64,000 bases of DNA from the NCBI RefSeq assembly GCF_002924445.1, contig NZ_PIGG01000069.1:1-64000 (forward strand). Direction: 5' to 3'. A program made the translations under genes and the position numbers. Positions 24,963-33,883 of the stretch are shown here, in pieces. Source of the stretch: Minwuia thermotolerans (GTDB taxonomy: Bacteria > Pseudomonadota > Alphaproteobacteria > Minwuiales > Minwuiaceae). The notes below the pieces were generated by a model. The model saw only the letters and a program-made list of their open reading frames with translations, was not told the DNA's origin and did not search any database. The stretch's first letter is position 1. Every line of letters begins with the position of its first letter.

Positions 24963-25325
24963 ATGGCGGACGACAACGAACTCGACCTCGACAACCTCGA
25001 AGAAGGCGCCGCCCAGATGCCCGCGACCGACGTCGCCGGCACCGACCTCGCCGCCGACGACGAGGAAACGAGCAAGACCGCGAACGACCTGGAGGCGGTC
25101 TTCGACATTCCCGTGCAGGTCTCGGCCGTGCTGGGCAAGTCCCGCATGCAGGTCAGCCAGCTGATGAAGATCGAGACCGGCGCAGTGGTCGAACTGGACC
25201 GCAAGGTCGGCGAGGCCATTGACATCTACGTCAACAACCGCCTCGTCGCCCGCGGCGAAGTGGTGGTCGTCGACGAGCGACTGGGCGTGACGATGACGGA
25301 AATCATCAAGGGGAACCGGAGCTGA
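24963..25325 (+). CDS. fliN: flagellar motor switch protein FliN
   Basis: A 120-residue FliN, the C-ring base component. The SpoA domain covers about residues 45-118 (FDIPVQVSAVLGKSRMQVSQL, GAVVELDRKVGEAIDIYVNNRLVARGEVVVVD, LGVTMTEII). The N-terminal 40 residues are acidic and variable, as usual. GGAG is placed before the ATG. The motA-like gene follows after five bases. Confidence 0.93.
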   Translation: MADDNELDLDNLEEGAAQMPATDVAGTDLAADDEETSKTANDLEAVFDIPVQVSAVLGKSRMQVSQLMKIETGAVVELDRKVGEAIDIYVNNRLVARGEVVVVDERLGVTMTEIIKGNRS

Positions 25326-25330
25326 AGGCC

Positions 25331-26113
25331 ATGCTGAGCCGCTTCGACATCGCGACGGCGCTGGGACTGCTGGCCGGGTTCGGCCTGCTGGCGCTGACCG
25401 TGGCCCTGGGCGACGGATGGGCGAACTTCGTCAACCTGCCCTCGGTACTGATCGTGCTGGGCGGCACTGCCGCCGTGACGCTGATCAGTTTCCATGTCGG
25501 CGATGTCCTGCGCGCCGTGCCGATCACCCTGCAGGCGATCTTCCGCCGCCCGCGCGACGCCTCTCAGGCCGCGATGATGGCCGTGCGGCTGGCCGACGAG
25601 GCGCGGCGCAAGGGCCATCTGGGCCTGCCCCGGACGCTGACGGGCGTGCGCGAGGAGCCCTTTCTGCGCAAGGCGCTGGAACTGGTGGCCGACGACACGC
25701 CGACCGCCGAGATCGAACGCATCCTGGAGAACGACATGGTCTCCATCGCCCAGCGCGAGCGCGGCGTCGTCCATATCCTGCGGCGCGCCGCGGAAATCGC
25801 GCCGGCCATGGGCCTGATAGGCACGCTGGTGGGTCTGGTGCAGATGCTGAACCGTCTCGACAACCCCGCCGAGATCGGGCCGGCCATGGCCCTGGCCCTG
25901 CTGACCACCCTCTACGGCGCGGTGCTGGCCAACATGGTGCTGCATCCGCTGGCCACCAAGATCGAACGCAACGCCGCCGACGAGGCGACGCTCAACCGGC
26001 TCTACGCCGCCGCCGCCTGCTCCATCAGCCGCAAGGAAAACCCGCGCCGGCTGGAGACGCTCATCAACTCATTGCTGCCGCCGCTGAAGCGCGTGCGGTA
26101 CTACGCGACCTGA
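25331..26113 (+). CDS. motA: MotA/PomA-like proton-channel protein
   Basis: A 260-residue stator-type membrane protein with four predicted membrane segments. The channel helices are recognisable as APAMGLIGTLVGLVQML (with the conserved Pro) and AMALALLTTLYGAVLANMV. The large cytoplasmic loop reads ADEARRKGHLGLPR where MotA/PomA usually have AR..G.LALE, so the FliG-contacting Glu is replaced by Pro. No motB is adjacent. This copy lies between fliN and flbD, so a flagellar role is expected, but it may be a variant or non-canonical stator subunit. Confidence 0.87.
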   Translation: MLSRFDIATALGLLAGFGLLALTVALGDGWANFVNLPSVLIVLGGTAAVTLISFHVGDVLRAVPITLQAIFRRPRDASQAAMMAVRLADEARRKGHLGLPRTLTGVREEPFLRKALELVADDTPTAEIERILENDMVSIAQRERGVVHILRRAAEIAPAMGLIGTLVGLVQMLNRLDNPAEIGPAMALALLTTLYGAVLANMVLHPLATKIERNAADEATLNRLYAAAACSISRKENPRRLETLINSLLPPLKRVRYYAT

Positions 26114-26132
26114 TACGGAGGAAAGAATCGCC

Positions 26133-27524
26133 ATGCGGCTTCTTATCGTAGGGCCCCTGTCCGGCCAGTTCGGCGCGGCCAGCAAGATCGCCATGCAGAA
26201 CGGCGCCAAGGTCGCCCACGTCGACACCGTCGAGAGCGCGATGCACGCACTGCGGTCCGGCCGCGGCGCCGACCTCGCCATGGTCGACGTCAAGCTCGAC
26301 ATCGCCGCCTTCGTGACCGGGCTGGCCGCCGAGCACATCAGTCTGGACGTCATCGGCTGCGGCATCGGCAACGATACCGAGGCGGCAGTGCGCGCCATCA
26401 AGGGCGGCGCCAAGGAATATGTCCCCCTGCCCCCGGATCCGGAGCTGATTGCCGCCGTCCTGAAGGCGGTCGCCGACGAGGAGACCGACCTGCTCTACCG
26501 CGACCAGCGCATGGAGCAGGTGATCAAGCTGGCCGATCAGGTGGCGCCGTCCAACGCCTGCATCCTGGTCACCGGCGAGAGCGGCACCGGCAAGGAGGTC
26601 ATGGCGCGCCACATTCACCTGAAGAGCCGGCGCGCCGACAAGCCATTCGTCGCCGTCAACTGCGCCGCAATCCCCGACAACCTATTGGAATCGGAGCTGT
26701 TCGGTCACGAGAAGGGCGCCTTCACCGGCGCGGTAGCCCGGCGCATCGGCAAGTTCGAGGAAGCCGATGGCGGCACGCTGCTGCTGGACGAAATCTCGGA
26801 AATGGATATCCGCCTGCAGGCCAAGCTGCTGCGCGCAATCCAGGAACGCGAGATCGACCGGGTCGGCGGCGGCAAGCCGATAAAGGTCGATATCCGGGTC
26901 ATCGCCACCTCCAACCGCGATCTCGTGGCCGAGGTGAAATCGGGCACCTTCCGCGAGGACCTGCTCTACCGCCTGAACGTGGTGAACCTGAAGCTGCCGC
27001 CGCTGCGCGAGCGGCCTGAGGACATCGCGGTTCTGGCCGACCATTTCGTCGCCAAGTATTCCGAGGCCAACGGCGTCGCCTGCAAACCGATCGACCGCGA
27101 CGCCGCCCGGCTGCTGCGCGGGCATCCGTGGCCGGGCAATGTCCGCGAACTGGAGAACACCCTCCACCGCGCCGTGCTGCTGGCGACCGGGAACGAGATC
27201 ACGAGCGAAGCGATCGTGCTGCCCGACGGTTCCCGTCCGGGGGAGAACTCCGCGCCGACCGCGGGCCGGGTCGCCGGACAGATCTCCGGCGGCGGCGTGA
27301 TCTCGGAGGACGACGCGGCGCAGGCCGGCCTGGTCGGCCGCACCGTGGCCGAGGTCGAGCAGCAGCTCATCCTGGAAACCCTGGACCACTGCTTCGGCAA
27401 CCGCACCCACGCGGCCAACATCCTGGGCATCTCGATCCGGACGCTCCGCAACAAGCTGAAGGCCTATACCGAGGAGGGCGTCCCCGTCCCCGGACCGGGC
27501 GAAATGCGGCGCATGGCGTACTGA
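26133..27524 (+). CDS. flbD: sigma-54-dependent flagellar activator FlbD
   Basis: A 463-residue NtrC-family activator. Residues 1 to about 120 are a divergent receiver-like domain: the strand-3 acid is in AMVDVK near residue 51, but the N-terminal acidic pocket is missing (MRLLIVGPLSGQ). The AAA+ domain has Walker A GESGTGKE (about 148-155), the sigma-54 contact loop GAFTGA (about 195-200) and Walker B GGTLLLDEIS. The C-terminal Fis-type helix-turn-helix is NRTHAANILGISIRTLRNKL. In Caulobacter FlbD activates class III flagellar genes; the sigma-54 element before fliK is a likely local target. Confidence 0.92.
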   Translation: MRLLIVGPLSGQFGAASKIAMQNGAKVAHVDTVESAMHALRSGRGADLAMVDVKLDIAAFVTGLAAEHISLDVIGCGIGNDTEAAVRAIKGGAKEYVPLPPDPELIAAVLKAVADEETDLLYRDQRMEQVIKLADQVAPSNACILVTGESGTGKEVMARHIHLKSRRADKPFVAVNCAAIPDNLLESELFGHEKGAFTGAVARRIGKFEEADGGTLLLDEISEMDIRLQAKLLRAIQEREIDRVGGGKPIKVDIRVIATSNRDLVAEVKSGTFREDLLYRLNVVNLKLPPLRERPEDIAVLADHFVAKYSEANGVACKPIDRDAARLLRGHPWPGNVRELENTLHRAVLLATGNEITSEAIVLPDGSRPGENSAPTAGRVAGQISGGGVISEDDAAQAGLVGRTVAEVEQQLILETLDHCFGNRTHAANILGISIRTLRNKLKAYTEEGVPVPGPGEMRRMAY

Positions 27525-27559
27525 GCAATTGGTTCTGACCCCCTTTCCGGCAGGTTGAA

Positions 27560-29716
27560 ATGAGCGAGCAGCTCCCCGCAGAACGCGGCGGCGGCGAAGT
27601 GACGGCGACCGGCGGCGGCTTCGGCAGCAACGGCGCCGACACGCTCGCCGTCCTCAAGAGCCATCTGATGCGCGGCGACATTGCGCTGGCGCTGGGCGTC
27701 GTGGCCATCCTTGTCGTCCTGATGCTGCCCATGCCGGGCTGGCTGCTCGACTTCAGCCTGGCCATCTCGATCACCTTCTCCGTGCTGATCCTGATGACCT
27801 GCCTGTTCATCGGCAAGCCGCTGGAATTCAGCTCCTTCCCGACGGTCCTGCTGATCGCGACCATGCTCCGGCTGTCGCTGAACCTGGCCTCCACACGCCT
27901 GATCCTGTCGGAAGGCCACACCGGCACCGACGCCGCCGGCAACGTCATCGAGGCCTTCGGCAACTTCGTGATGGGCGGCAACTTCGTCATCGGGATCATC
28001 GTCTTCTCGATCCTGGTGATCGTGAACTTCGTGGTCATCACCAAGGGCTCCGGCCGCATCGCCGAGGTCGCGGCGCGCTTCACCCTGGACGCCATGCCCG
28101 GCAAGCAGATGGCGATCGACGCCGACCTCTCGGCCGGCCTGATCGACGAGAAGGACGCCCGCGACCGCCGCAAGGAGCTGGAGGACGAGAGCACCTTCTT
28201 CGGCGCCATGGACGGCGCGGCGAAGTTCGTCCGCGGCGACGCCATCGCCGGTCTGCTGATCACCTTCATCAACGTCATCGGCGGCATCGTCATCGGCGTC
28301 GCGCAGAACGACATGAGCTTCGGCGCCGCGGCGCAGACCTACACCCTGCTGACCGTCGGCGACGGTCTGGTCTCCCAGATTCCGGCGCTGATCGTCTCCA
28401 CCTCCGCGGGCCTGCTGGTGTCCAAGGCCGGCGTCACCGGTTCCGCCGACAAGGCGCTGTTCGGACAGCTCAGCGGCTATCCGCAGGCGCTGGGCCTGTC
28501 CTCGTTCCTGCTTGTCGCGATGTCGCTGCTGCCGGGCATTCCGATGCTGCCTTTCCTGGCGCTGGCCGGGGCGGCCGGCTATGGCGCCTGGTACATGGCC
28601 CGGCGCAAGAAGGACGCGGCGGCCGCGGAAATCAGGCGCGAGGACGACGCCAGGCAGGCCGACGAGGAGACCCCGAGCGAGCAGCCGCTCTCGGAAGTGC
28701 TGGCGATCGACGAGCTGCGCCTGGAGATCGGCTACGGCCTGCTGAAGCTGCTGGAGGGCGACGGCAACGCGCCGAAGCTCACCGACCAGATCAGGGCGCT
28801 CCGCCGCCAGTTCGCCACCGACATGGGCTTCGTCATGCCCAGCGTACGCATCCTCGACAATGTCCAGCTGGGCGCCAACGCCTACAGCATCCGCATCAAG
28901 GAAGTGCAGGCCGGCGCCGGCGATGTCCGCGTCGGCCGGCTGATGGTGATGGACCCTGCCGGCCGGCCCATCGACATGCGCGGCGAGGAAACGATCGAAC
29001 CGGCCTTCGGTCTGCCGGCCAAGTGGATCGACGAATCGCTGCGCGAGGAGGCCAGCTTCCGCGGGCTGACGGTGGTCGACGCCGCAACCGTCGTCACGAC
29101 CCACCTGACCGAGATCATGAAGGACCACATGGCGGAGCTGCTCTCCTACGCGGAAACGCGCAAGCTGCTCGACGATCTGCCGGACGCCCACAAGAAGCTG
29201 GTGGACGACCTGATCCCCAACCAGATCTCGGTTTCGGCGATCCAGCGCGTGCTGCAGAACCTGCTGTCGGAGCGGGTCTCGATACGCGACCTGGCCACCA
29301 TCCTGGAAGGCATCTCGGAGGCGGTCGGCTTCACCAAGAACGTCACCCTGATCACCGAGCACGTACGCACCCGCCTGGCGCGCCAGATCTGCAACGCCAA
29401 TCTCAGCCCCGACGGATACCTGCCCCTGGTATCCCTCTCGCCGGAATGGGAGCAGGCCTTCGCCGACGCCCTGACCGGACACGGCGAGGAGCGTCAACTG
29501 GCGATGGCGCCCAGCAAGCTGCAGGAATTCATCGGCGCCGTGCGCCTGCACTACGACCGTCTGGGCCAGCAGGGCCATGACCCGGTGCTGCTGACCAGCC
29601 CGGCCATCCGCCCCTTCGTCCGCTCCATCGTCGAGCGATTCCGCAACGCCACCGTGGTGATGAGCCAGAACGAGGTTCATCCCAAGGTGCGGCTGCGCAC
29701 GTTGGCGCAGGTCTGA
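27560..29716 (+). CDS. flhA: flagellar export gate protein FlhA
   Basis: A 718-residue FlhA, the core of the flagellar type III export gate. The N-terminal half has about eight membrane segments (LALGVVAILVVLMLPMPGWL and following) with the FHIPEP-region signature SSFPTVLLIATMLRLSLNLASTRLIL and GSGRIAEVAARFTLDAMPGKQMAIDADL split across the cytoplasmic loop. The C-terminal cytosolic ring domain starts near residue 370 (LSEVLAIDELRLEIGYGLLKLL). Length is normal. flhF starts six bases later. Confidence 0.95.
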   Translation: MSEQLPAERGGGEVTATGGGFGSNGADTLAVLKSHLMRGDIALALGVVAILVVLMLPMPGWLLDFSLAISITFSVLILMTCLFIGKPLEFSSFPTVLLIATMLRLSLNLASTRLILSEGHTGTDAAGNVIEAFGNFVMGGNFVIGIIVFSILVIVNFVVITKGSGRIAEVAARFTLDAMPGKQMAIDADLSAGLIDEKDARDRRKELEDESTFFGAMDGAAKFVRGDAIAGLLITFINVIGGIVIGVAQNDMSFGAAAQTYTLLTVGDGLVSQIPALIVSTSAGLLVSKAGVTGSADKALFGQLSGYPQALGLSSFLLVAMSLLPGIPMLPFLALAGAAGYGAWYMARRKKDAAAAEIRREDDARQADEETPSEQPLSEVLAIDELRLEIGYGLLKLLEGDGNAPKLTDQIRALRRQFATDMGFVMPSVRILDNVQLGANAYSIRIKEVQAGAGDVRVGRLMVMDPAGRPIDMRGEETIEPAFGLPAKWIDESLREEASFRGLTVVDAATVVTTHLTEIMKDHMAELLSYAETRKLLDDLPDAHKKLVDDLIPNQISVSAIQRVLQNLLSERVSIRDLATILEGISEAVGFTKNVTLITEHVRTRLARQICNANLSPDGYLPLVSLSPEWEQAFADALTGHGEERQLAMAPSKLQEFIGAVRLHYDRLGQQGHDPVLLTSPAIRPFVRSIVERFRNATVVMSQNEVHPKVRLRTLAQV

Positions 29717-29722
29717 TCGGCG

Positions 29723-30673
29723 ATGCAGGTCCGCACCTTCATCGCCCGCACGGTCTCCGCCGCCCTCGGCGAGGTTCGCCGAGAACTGGGTCCCGAAGCG
29801 GTCATTCTCGGCACCCGGGAGACCCGCGAAGGCGTCGAGGTCACGGCGGCGGTCGAGCGCCCGGCGCCGGCCGGGACGCCGACGCCGGACCGCGAGGACG
29901 CCGGCCTGACCGCGGACGCCGAGTTCCTGATCCGCGCCATCGCCTTTCACGGCGCGCCGACCGCGCTCAACGAACGCATCTGCCGTGTGGCGGCGCAGGT
30001 CGACGACCCGGACCTGACCGTCTCGCTGACTGCGGGCATGGACGACTGCTTCGGTTTCCGGCCCGCGGAGCCGGGCGCCGAACCGGCGCTGGCCCTGGTG
30101 GGTCCGCCCGGCGCCGGCAAGACGGTGGTGGCCGCGAAATTCGCCCTGGAGGCCGCGTTGCGCAAGCAGCCGCTGAAGATCGCCACCACCGACATCGAAC
30201 GCCCCGGCGGCGACAACCGTCTGAAGGCCCTCGGCGCCATCGTGGAGAATCCGCCGGTGCGGCTCAGCCCGGAGCGCCGTCTCGACTGGCGCGGCCCCCG
30301 GCTGATCGACACCGAGGGCGTGAACCCCTTCGACGCCTATGACATGGCCAGGCTGACGGAAACGGTGCGGATCAACGAGGCCGAGCCCATCCTGGTGCTG
30401 CCCGCCGGCGGCGACCCCTACGAATCCGAAGACATGGCCGCGGCCTTCCGCGGCATCGGCGCCCGTCGGATGATCGTCACCCGTCTCGACACCGCCCGTC
30501 GGCTGGGCGGTCTGCTGGCGGCCGCCGGCTCCGGTCTCGCCTTCTGCCTCGCCGGTGCGTCGCCGGTGATCGCCGACGGCCTGCACACCCTGACTCCCGC
30601 CGCGCTCGCGCGGATAATCCTCAGCGACCCCGATCAGGCGACCGACCTGAACAACGACAGGAAACGCGCATGA
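29723..30673 (+). CDS. flhF: FlhF-like flagellar GTPase, short and divergent
   Basis: A 316-residue SRP-type GTPase related to FlhF, which in polar flagellates recruits the first basal-body parts. The N-terminal FlhF segment MQVRTFIARTVSAALGEVRR...LGPEAVIL is clear. The P-loop is VGPPGAGKTVVAAKFA. Other motifs are altered: the second reads TTDIERPGGDNRL, the DTAG motif reads DTEG, and TKLD reads TRLD. It is about 100 residues shorter than well-studied FlhF. GTP hydrolysis may be weak. Its stop overlaps the flhG start as ATGA, as in the usual flhF-flhG pair. Confidence 0.8.
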   Translation: MQVRTFIARTVSAALGEVRRELGPEAVILGTRETREGVEVTAAVERPAPAGTPTPDREDAGLTADAEFLIRAIAFHGAPTALNERICRVAAQVDDPDLTVSLTAGMDDCFGFRPAEPGAEPALALVGPPGAGKTVVAAKFALEAALRKQPLKIATTDIERPGGDNRLKALGAIVENPPVRLSPERRLDWRGPRLIDTEGVNPFDAYDMARLTETVRINEAEPILVLPAGGDPYESEDMAAAFRGIGARRMIVTRLDTARRLGGLLAAAGSGLAFCLAGASPVIADGLHTLTPAALARIILSDPDQATDLNNDRKRA

Positions 30674-31473
30674 ACCAGCACCCGGCCCGCTCGCGCAGCC
30701 AGGATGGCCCCGCGGGGCATCCTTCCGCCCGGCTCGGCGCCAACATGATCTCGGTGGCGTCCGGCAAGGGCGGCGTCGGCAAGACGTGGTTCGCGATCAC
30801 TCTCGCCCACACGATGCGCAGGGCGGGACGCAAGGTACTGCTGTTCGACGGCGACCTGGGACTCGCGAATGTCGACATCCAGCTCGGGCTCTCACCCGCC
30901 CGCGACCTGTCCGAGGCCCTGACCGGTCAAGCCTCCTTCCGGGAAGTGGTCACGCAGGATCCGGCGACGGGCGTGGACGTGGTGGCCGGCCGTTCGGGCA
31001 CGGCACGGCTGGCCGATGCCGGCGCAGCCCAGCTCGACATGCTGCGCCGCGGCCTGACGCTGGTCGGCGACACCTATGACAGCGTGATCCTGGATCTCGG
31101 CGCCGGGGTGGACCGTGCCGTCCGCACCCTGGCGGCGAATGCCGGACCGCTGCTGGTCGTCACCAACGAAGAGCCGACGGCGATCACCGACGCCTACGCC
31201 CTGATCAAGCTGATTCACGGGGCCGACGCAGGCGCCGACATCCGCGTCGTCATCAACCTGGCCAGCAACCAGCGCGATGGCGAGCGCACCTACGAGAAGC
31301 TGCGCACGGCCTGCGAGAACTTTCTCGGCTTCGCCCCCTCCCTGGCCGGCATCGTCCGCCGCGACAGCCGCGTGCCCGACGCCATCCGGCGTCAGACCCC
31401 GCTGTTGAAGCGGCATCCGACCAGCCTCGCCGGCGAGGACGTGGAGCGCATCGCCCGCGGCCTCACCGGTTGA
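30670..31473 (+). CDS. flhG: MinD/ParA-type ATPase FlhG (FleN)
   Basis: A 267-residue MinD-family ATPase that limits flagellar number by acting on FlhF and the C-ring. It has the deviant Walker A KGGVGKTW (within VASGKGGVGKTWFAITLAH), switch I LLFDGDLGLANVDIQLGL, and VILDLGAGVDRAVRTLAAN at the Walker B strand. NEEPTAITDAYALIKL is typical of FlhG/YlxH. A Gln/Arg-rich N-terminal stretch (residues 1-25) precedes the domain and may carry the FlhF-stimulating residues. It ends the flagellar cluster. Confidence 0.9.
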   Translation: MNQHPARSRSQDGPAGHPSARLGANMISVASGKGGVGKTWFAITLAHTMRRAGRKVLLFDGDLGLANVDIQLGLSPARDLSEALTGQASFREVVTQDPATGVDVVAGRSGTARLADAGAAQLDMLRRGLTLVGDTYDSVILDLGAGVDRAVRTLAANAGPLLVVTNEEPTAITDAYALIKLIHGADAGADIRVVINLASNQRDGERTYEKLRTACENFLGFAPSLAGIVRRDSRVPDAIRRQTPLLKRHPTSLAGEDVERIARGLTG

Positions 31474-31494
31474 CGCGACGCCCCCATCGTCATG

Positions 31495-31510
31495 AATGAA
31501 GATTTTCATT
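31495..31510. promoter_or_regulatory. inverted repeat upstream of the PQQ dehydrogenase gene
   Basis: AATGAAGATTTTCATT is a near-perfect 16-bp dyad just after flhG and about 190 bases before the dehydrogenase start. A second dyad, ACCAA-N7-TTGGT, lies about 20 bases further on. Both could be regulator sites of the dehydrogenase promoter. Confidence 0.4.
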
Positions 31511-31698
31511 ACCTGTAAGTAACAACCAACTACTGATTGGTAAGAAAGCGGCCGAACGAACGTTTGAACGCAAGAAGCTGGCGCACGAATTCACAACCGA
31601 CTAGGCTTGCTGATCGGTACGGGGACAGGGGGTCAACCGTAGCGGCCAGCTCGACTCCCCGGATCGCGAAGAACAGAAAAGTTCCAGGGAGGAAAATC

Positions 31699-33798
31699 GT
31701 GCGCAGTACAGCAATCGCGCTGGCCGCGGTCACGCTTGCATTGACCGCTGCTTCGACATGGGCGGAGCCCCTGTCGGAGGCCAAGATCCGCGAAATCACA
31801 GGTGGCGTCGACAAGGACGCCATTATCGAGAACGGCAAGACCAGCGAGAACTGGCTCAACTACGGTCTGGACTATGGCGAGAAACGCTACAGCCGGCTGA
31901 ACCAGATCAGCACCGCCAATGTCGGCGAACTGGGTCTGGCCTGGTACTACGACCTGAATTCGCGGCGCGGCGTCGAGGCGACGCCGATCGTCGTCGACGG
32001 CATCATGTATGTGACGTCGTCCTGGAGCATCGTGCACGCCATCGACGCGCGGCTGGGCGAGGAAATCTGGACCTACGATCCGCAGGTGCCGCGCGACTAC
32101 GCCGAGAAGGGCTGCTGCGACATCGTCAACCGCGGTGTCGCGCTCCACAAGGGCAAGGTCTATGTCGGCACCTATGATGGCCGCATGGTCGCGCTCGACG
32201 CGGCGACCGGTCAGCCGGTGTGGGAAGTCGACACCGTCATCGACCGCGACAAGGCCTACACGATCACGGGTGCGCCCCGTGTCGTGAACGGCAAGGTGAT
32301 CATCGGCAATGGCGGCGCCGAATACGGCGTGCGCGGCTACATCACCGCCTATGACGCCGAAACCGGCGAGCAGGCCTGGCGCTGGTTTGCCGTGCCGGGC
32401 GACCCCTCGAAGCCGTTCGAGGACGAATCCATGGCGCGCGCGGCGCTGACCTGGGATCCGTCGGGCAAGTACTGGGAGGCCGGCGGCGGCGGCACCATGT
32501 GGGACAGCATGGTCTACGACCCGGAGCTCAATCTGCTCTATGTCGGCACCGGCAACGGCAATCCCTGGAACCGCGACATCCGCAGCCCCGGCGGCGGCGA
32601 CAATCTCTACCTCGCCTCCATCGTGGCCCTGAACCCCGACACCGGGGAATATGTCTGGCACTATCAGGAGACGCCGGGCGATCACTGGGACTACACCTCC
32701 ACCCAGCCGCTGATGCTGGCCGACCTGCAGATCGACGGCCGCGAGCGCAAGGTCATCATGCACGCGCCGAAGAACGGCTTCTTCTTCGTGGTCGACCGCA
32801 CCGACGGCGAGTTCATATCGGCGGAGAACTTCGTGGAAGTGAACTGGGCCGAGGGCTACGACGCCAACGGCCGGCCGATCGAGGTGCCGGCGGCGCGCGC
32901 CAAGGACAAGCCCTGGGAGACCATTCCCAGCGCCTATGGCGCTCACAACTGGCATCCGATGGCCTTCAGCGAGCAGACCGGCCTGGTCTACATACCCGCC
33001 CAGGGCGTTCCGCTCACCCAGTTGCCGGAAAAGGATTTCGTCCAGGACGAGCACAAGCCGTTCAAGTTCGCGTCCAATTCGGGCTGGAACCTGGGCTTCG
33101 CGCTGAACGCCGTGGCGCCGGAAGCCAAGCCTTACGGTTCCCTGATCGCCTGGGATCCGGTCAACCAGCGGGAAGTCTGGCGGCAGGAATATCTCTCGCC
33201 GTGGAACGGCGGCACGCTCGCGACCGCCGGCAACCTGGTCTTCCAGGGCACCGCGGACGGCCGCTTCGTGGCCTATGACGCGACCACCGGCGTCACCCTC
33301 TGGCAGACGCCTCTGGGCACCGGGGCGGTGGCCGGCCCCTCCACCTACATGATCGACGGCAAGCAGTATGTCTCGATCGCGGTCGGCTGGGGCGGCGTCT
33401 ACGGGGTCGCCAACAAGGCCACCGAGACCGTCGGCCCGGGCCGGGTCTACACCTTCGCGGTCGGCGCGAGCGGTGAGAAGCCGAAGGACGTGGCGATGCA
33501 GGCCGGCGAACTGGTGCAGGGCGTCGAGTACGATCCCGAACACGTCACCGCCGGCACGGGCCTCTATGTCTCGAGCTGCGCTCAGTGTCATGGCGTGCCC
33601 GGCGTGCAGAACGGCGGCAACGTGCCCAATCTGGGTTTCACGGACGCCAACGTGCTGCGCAACCTGCCCGATCTGGTCCTCAGCGACACCTTCGTGCAGG
33701 GCGGCATGCCGGACTTCACCGGCCGCCTGAGCAAGGATGACGTCGTCAGGATCCAGGCGTTCATCCAGGCCACGGCAGACGCCGTCCGGCCGAAGTAG
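31699..33798 (+). CDS. PQQ-dependent alcohol dehydrogenase with C-terminal cytochrome c
   Basis: A 699-residue periplasmic quinohaemoprotein of the methanol/ethanol dehydrogenase family. A signal peptide (about residues 1-22, ending STWA-EP) is followed by an eight-bladed propeller. It has the vicinal disulfide Cys139-Cys140 (GCCD), the catalytic Asp331 in HWDYTS, and a C-terminal haem c domain with C627AQCH631 and axial Met670 in GGMPDFTG. Residue 333, two after the catalytic Asp, is Thr rather than the Asp of lanthanide enzymes, so calcium is the likely metal. The start is GTG at 31699, set by GGGAGGAAAATC. No pqq or partner cytochrome gene is adjacent. Confidence 0.92.
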   Translation: MRSTAIALAAVTLALTAASTWAEPLSEAKIREITGGVDKDAIIENGKTSENWLNYGLDYGEKRYSRLNQISTANVGELGLAWYYDLNSRRGVEATPIVVDGIMYVTSSWSIVHAIDARLGEEIWTYDPQVPRDYAEKGCCDIVNRGVALHKGKVYVGTYDGRMVALDAATGQPVWEVDTVIDRDKAYTITGAPRVVNGKVIIGNGGAEYGVRGYITAYDAETGEQAWRWFAVPGDPSKPFEDESMARAALTWDPSGKYWEAGGGGTMWDSMVYDPELNLLYVGTGNGNPWNRDIRSPGGGDNLYLASIVALNPDTGEYVWHYQETPGDHWDYTSTQPLMLADLQIDGRERKVIMHAPKNGFFFVVDRTDGEFISAENFVEVNWAEGYDANGRPIEVPAARAKDKPWETIPSAYGAHNWHPMAFSEQTGLVYIPAQGVPLTQLPEKDFVQDEHKPFKFASNSGWNLGFALNAVAPEAKPYGSLIAWDPVNQREVWRQEYLSPWNGGTLATAGNLVFQGTADGRFVAYDATTGVTLWQTPLGTGAVAGPSTYMIDGKQYVSIAVGWGGVYGVANKATETVGPGRVYTFAVGASGEKPKDVAMQAGELVQGVEYDPEHVTAGTGLYVSSCAQCHGVPGVQNGGNVPNLGFTDANVLRNLPDLVLSDTFVQGGMPDFTGRLSKDDVVRIQAFIQATADAVRPK

Positions 33799-33820
33799 GG
33801 ACGGGACCAGCCAGGAACCG

Positions 33821-33857
33821 GGGGAGCGGGCGTCGCCGCCCGCTCCCCCTCGTTCTT
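33821..33857 (+). terminator. terminator after the PQQ dehydrogenase gene
   Basis: GGGGAGCGGGCG (33821-33832) and CGCCCGCTCCCC (33837-33848) form a perfect 12-bp stem with a four-base loop, followed by the T-rich CTCGTTCTTT. Confidence 0.75.
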
Positions 33858-33883
33858 TGCGAGTTCTAGCGCGAGTCCCGCCA

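Noticed and set aside
27464-30586. 1040-codon open frame on the minus strand
   Set aside because: It is the shadow of flhA and flhF. Composition (Asp/Gly/His/Arg/Gln-rich) and lack of domains show it is not a gene.
31495-31510. AATGAAGATTTTCATT as a Fur box
   Set aside because: It resembles the site at 63435, but the centre is three bases shorter and the 7-1-7 pattern fails. It is kept only as an inverted repeat.
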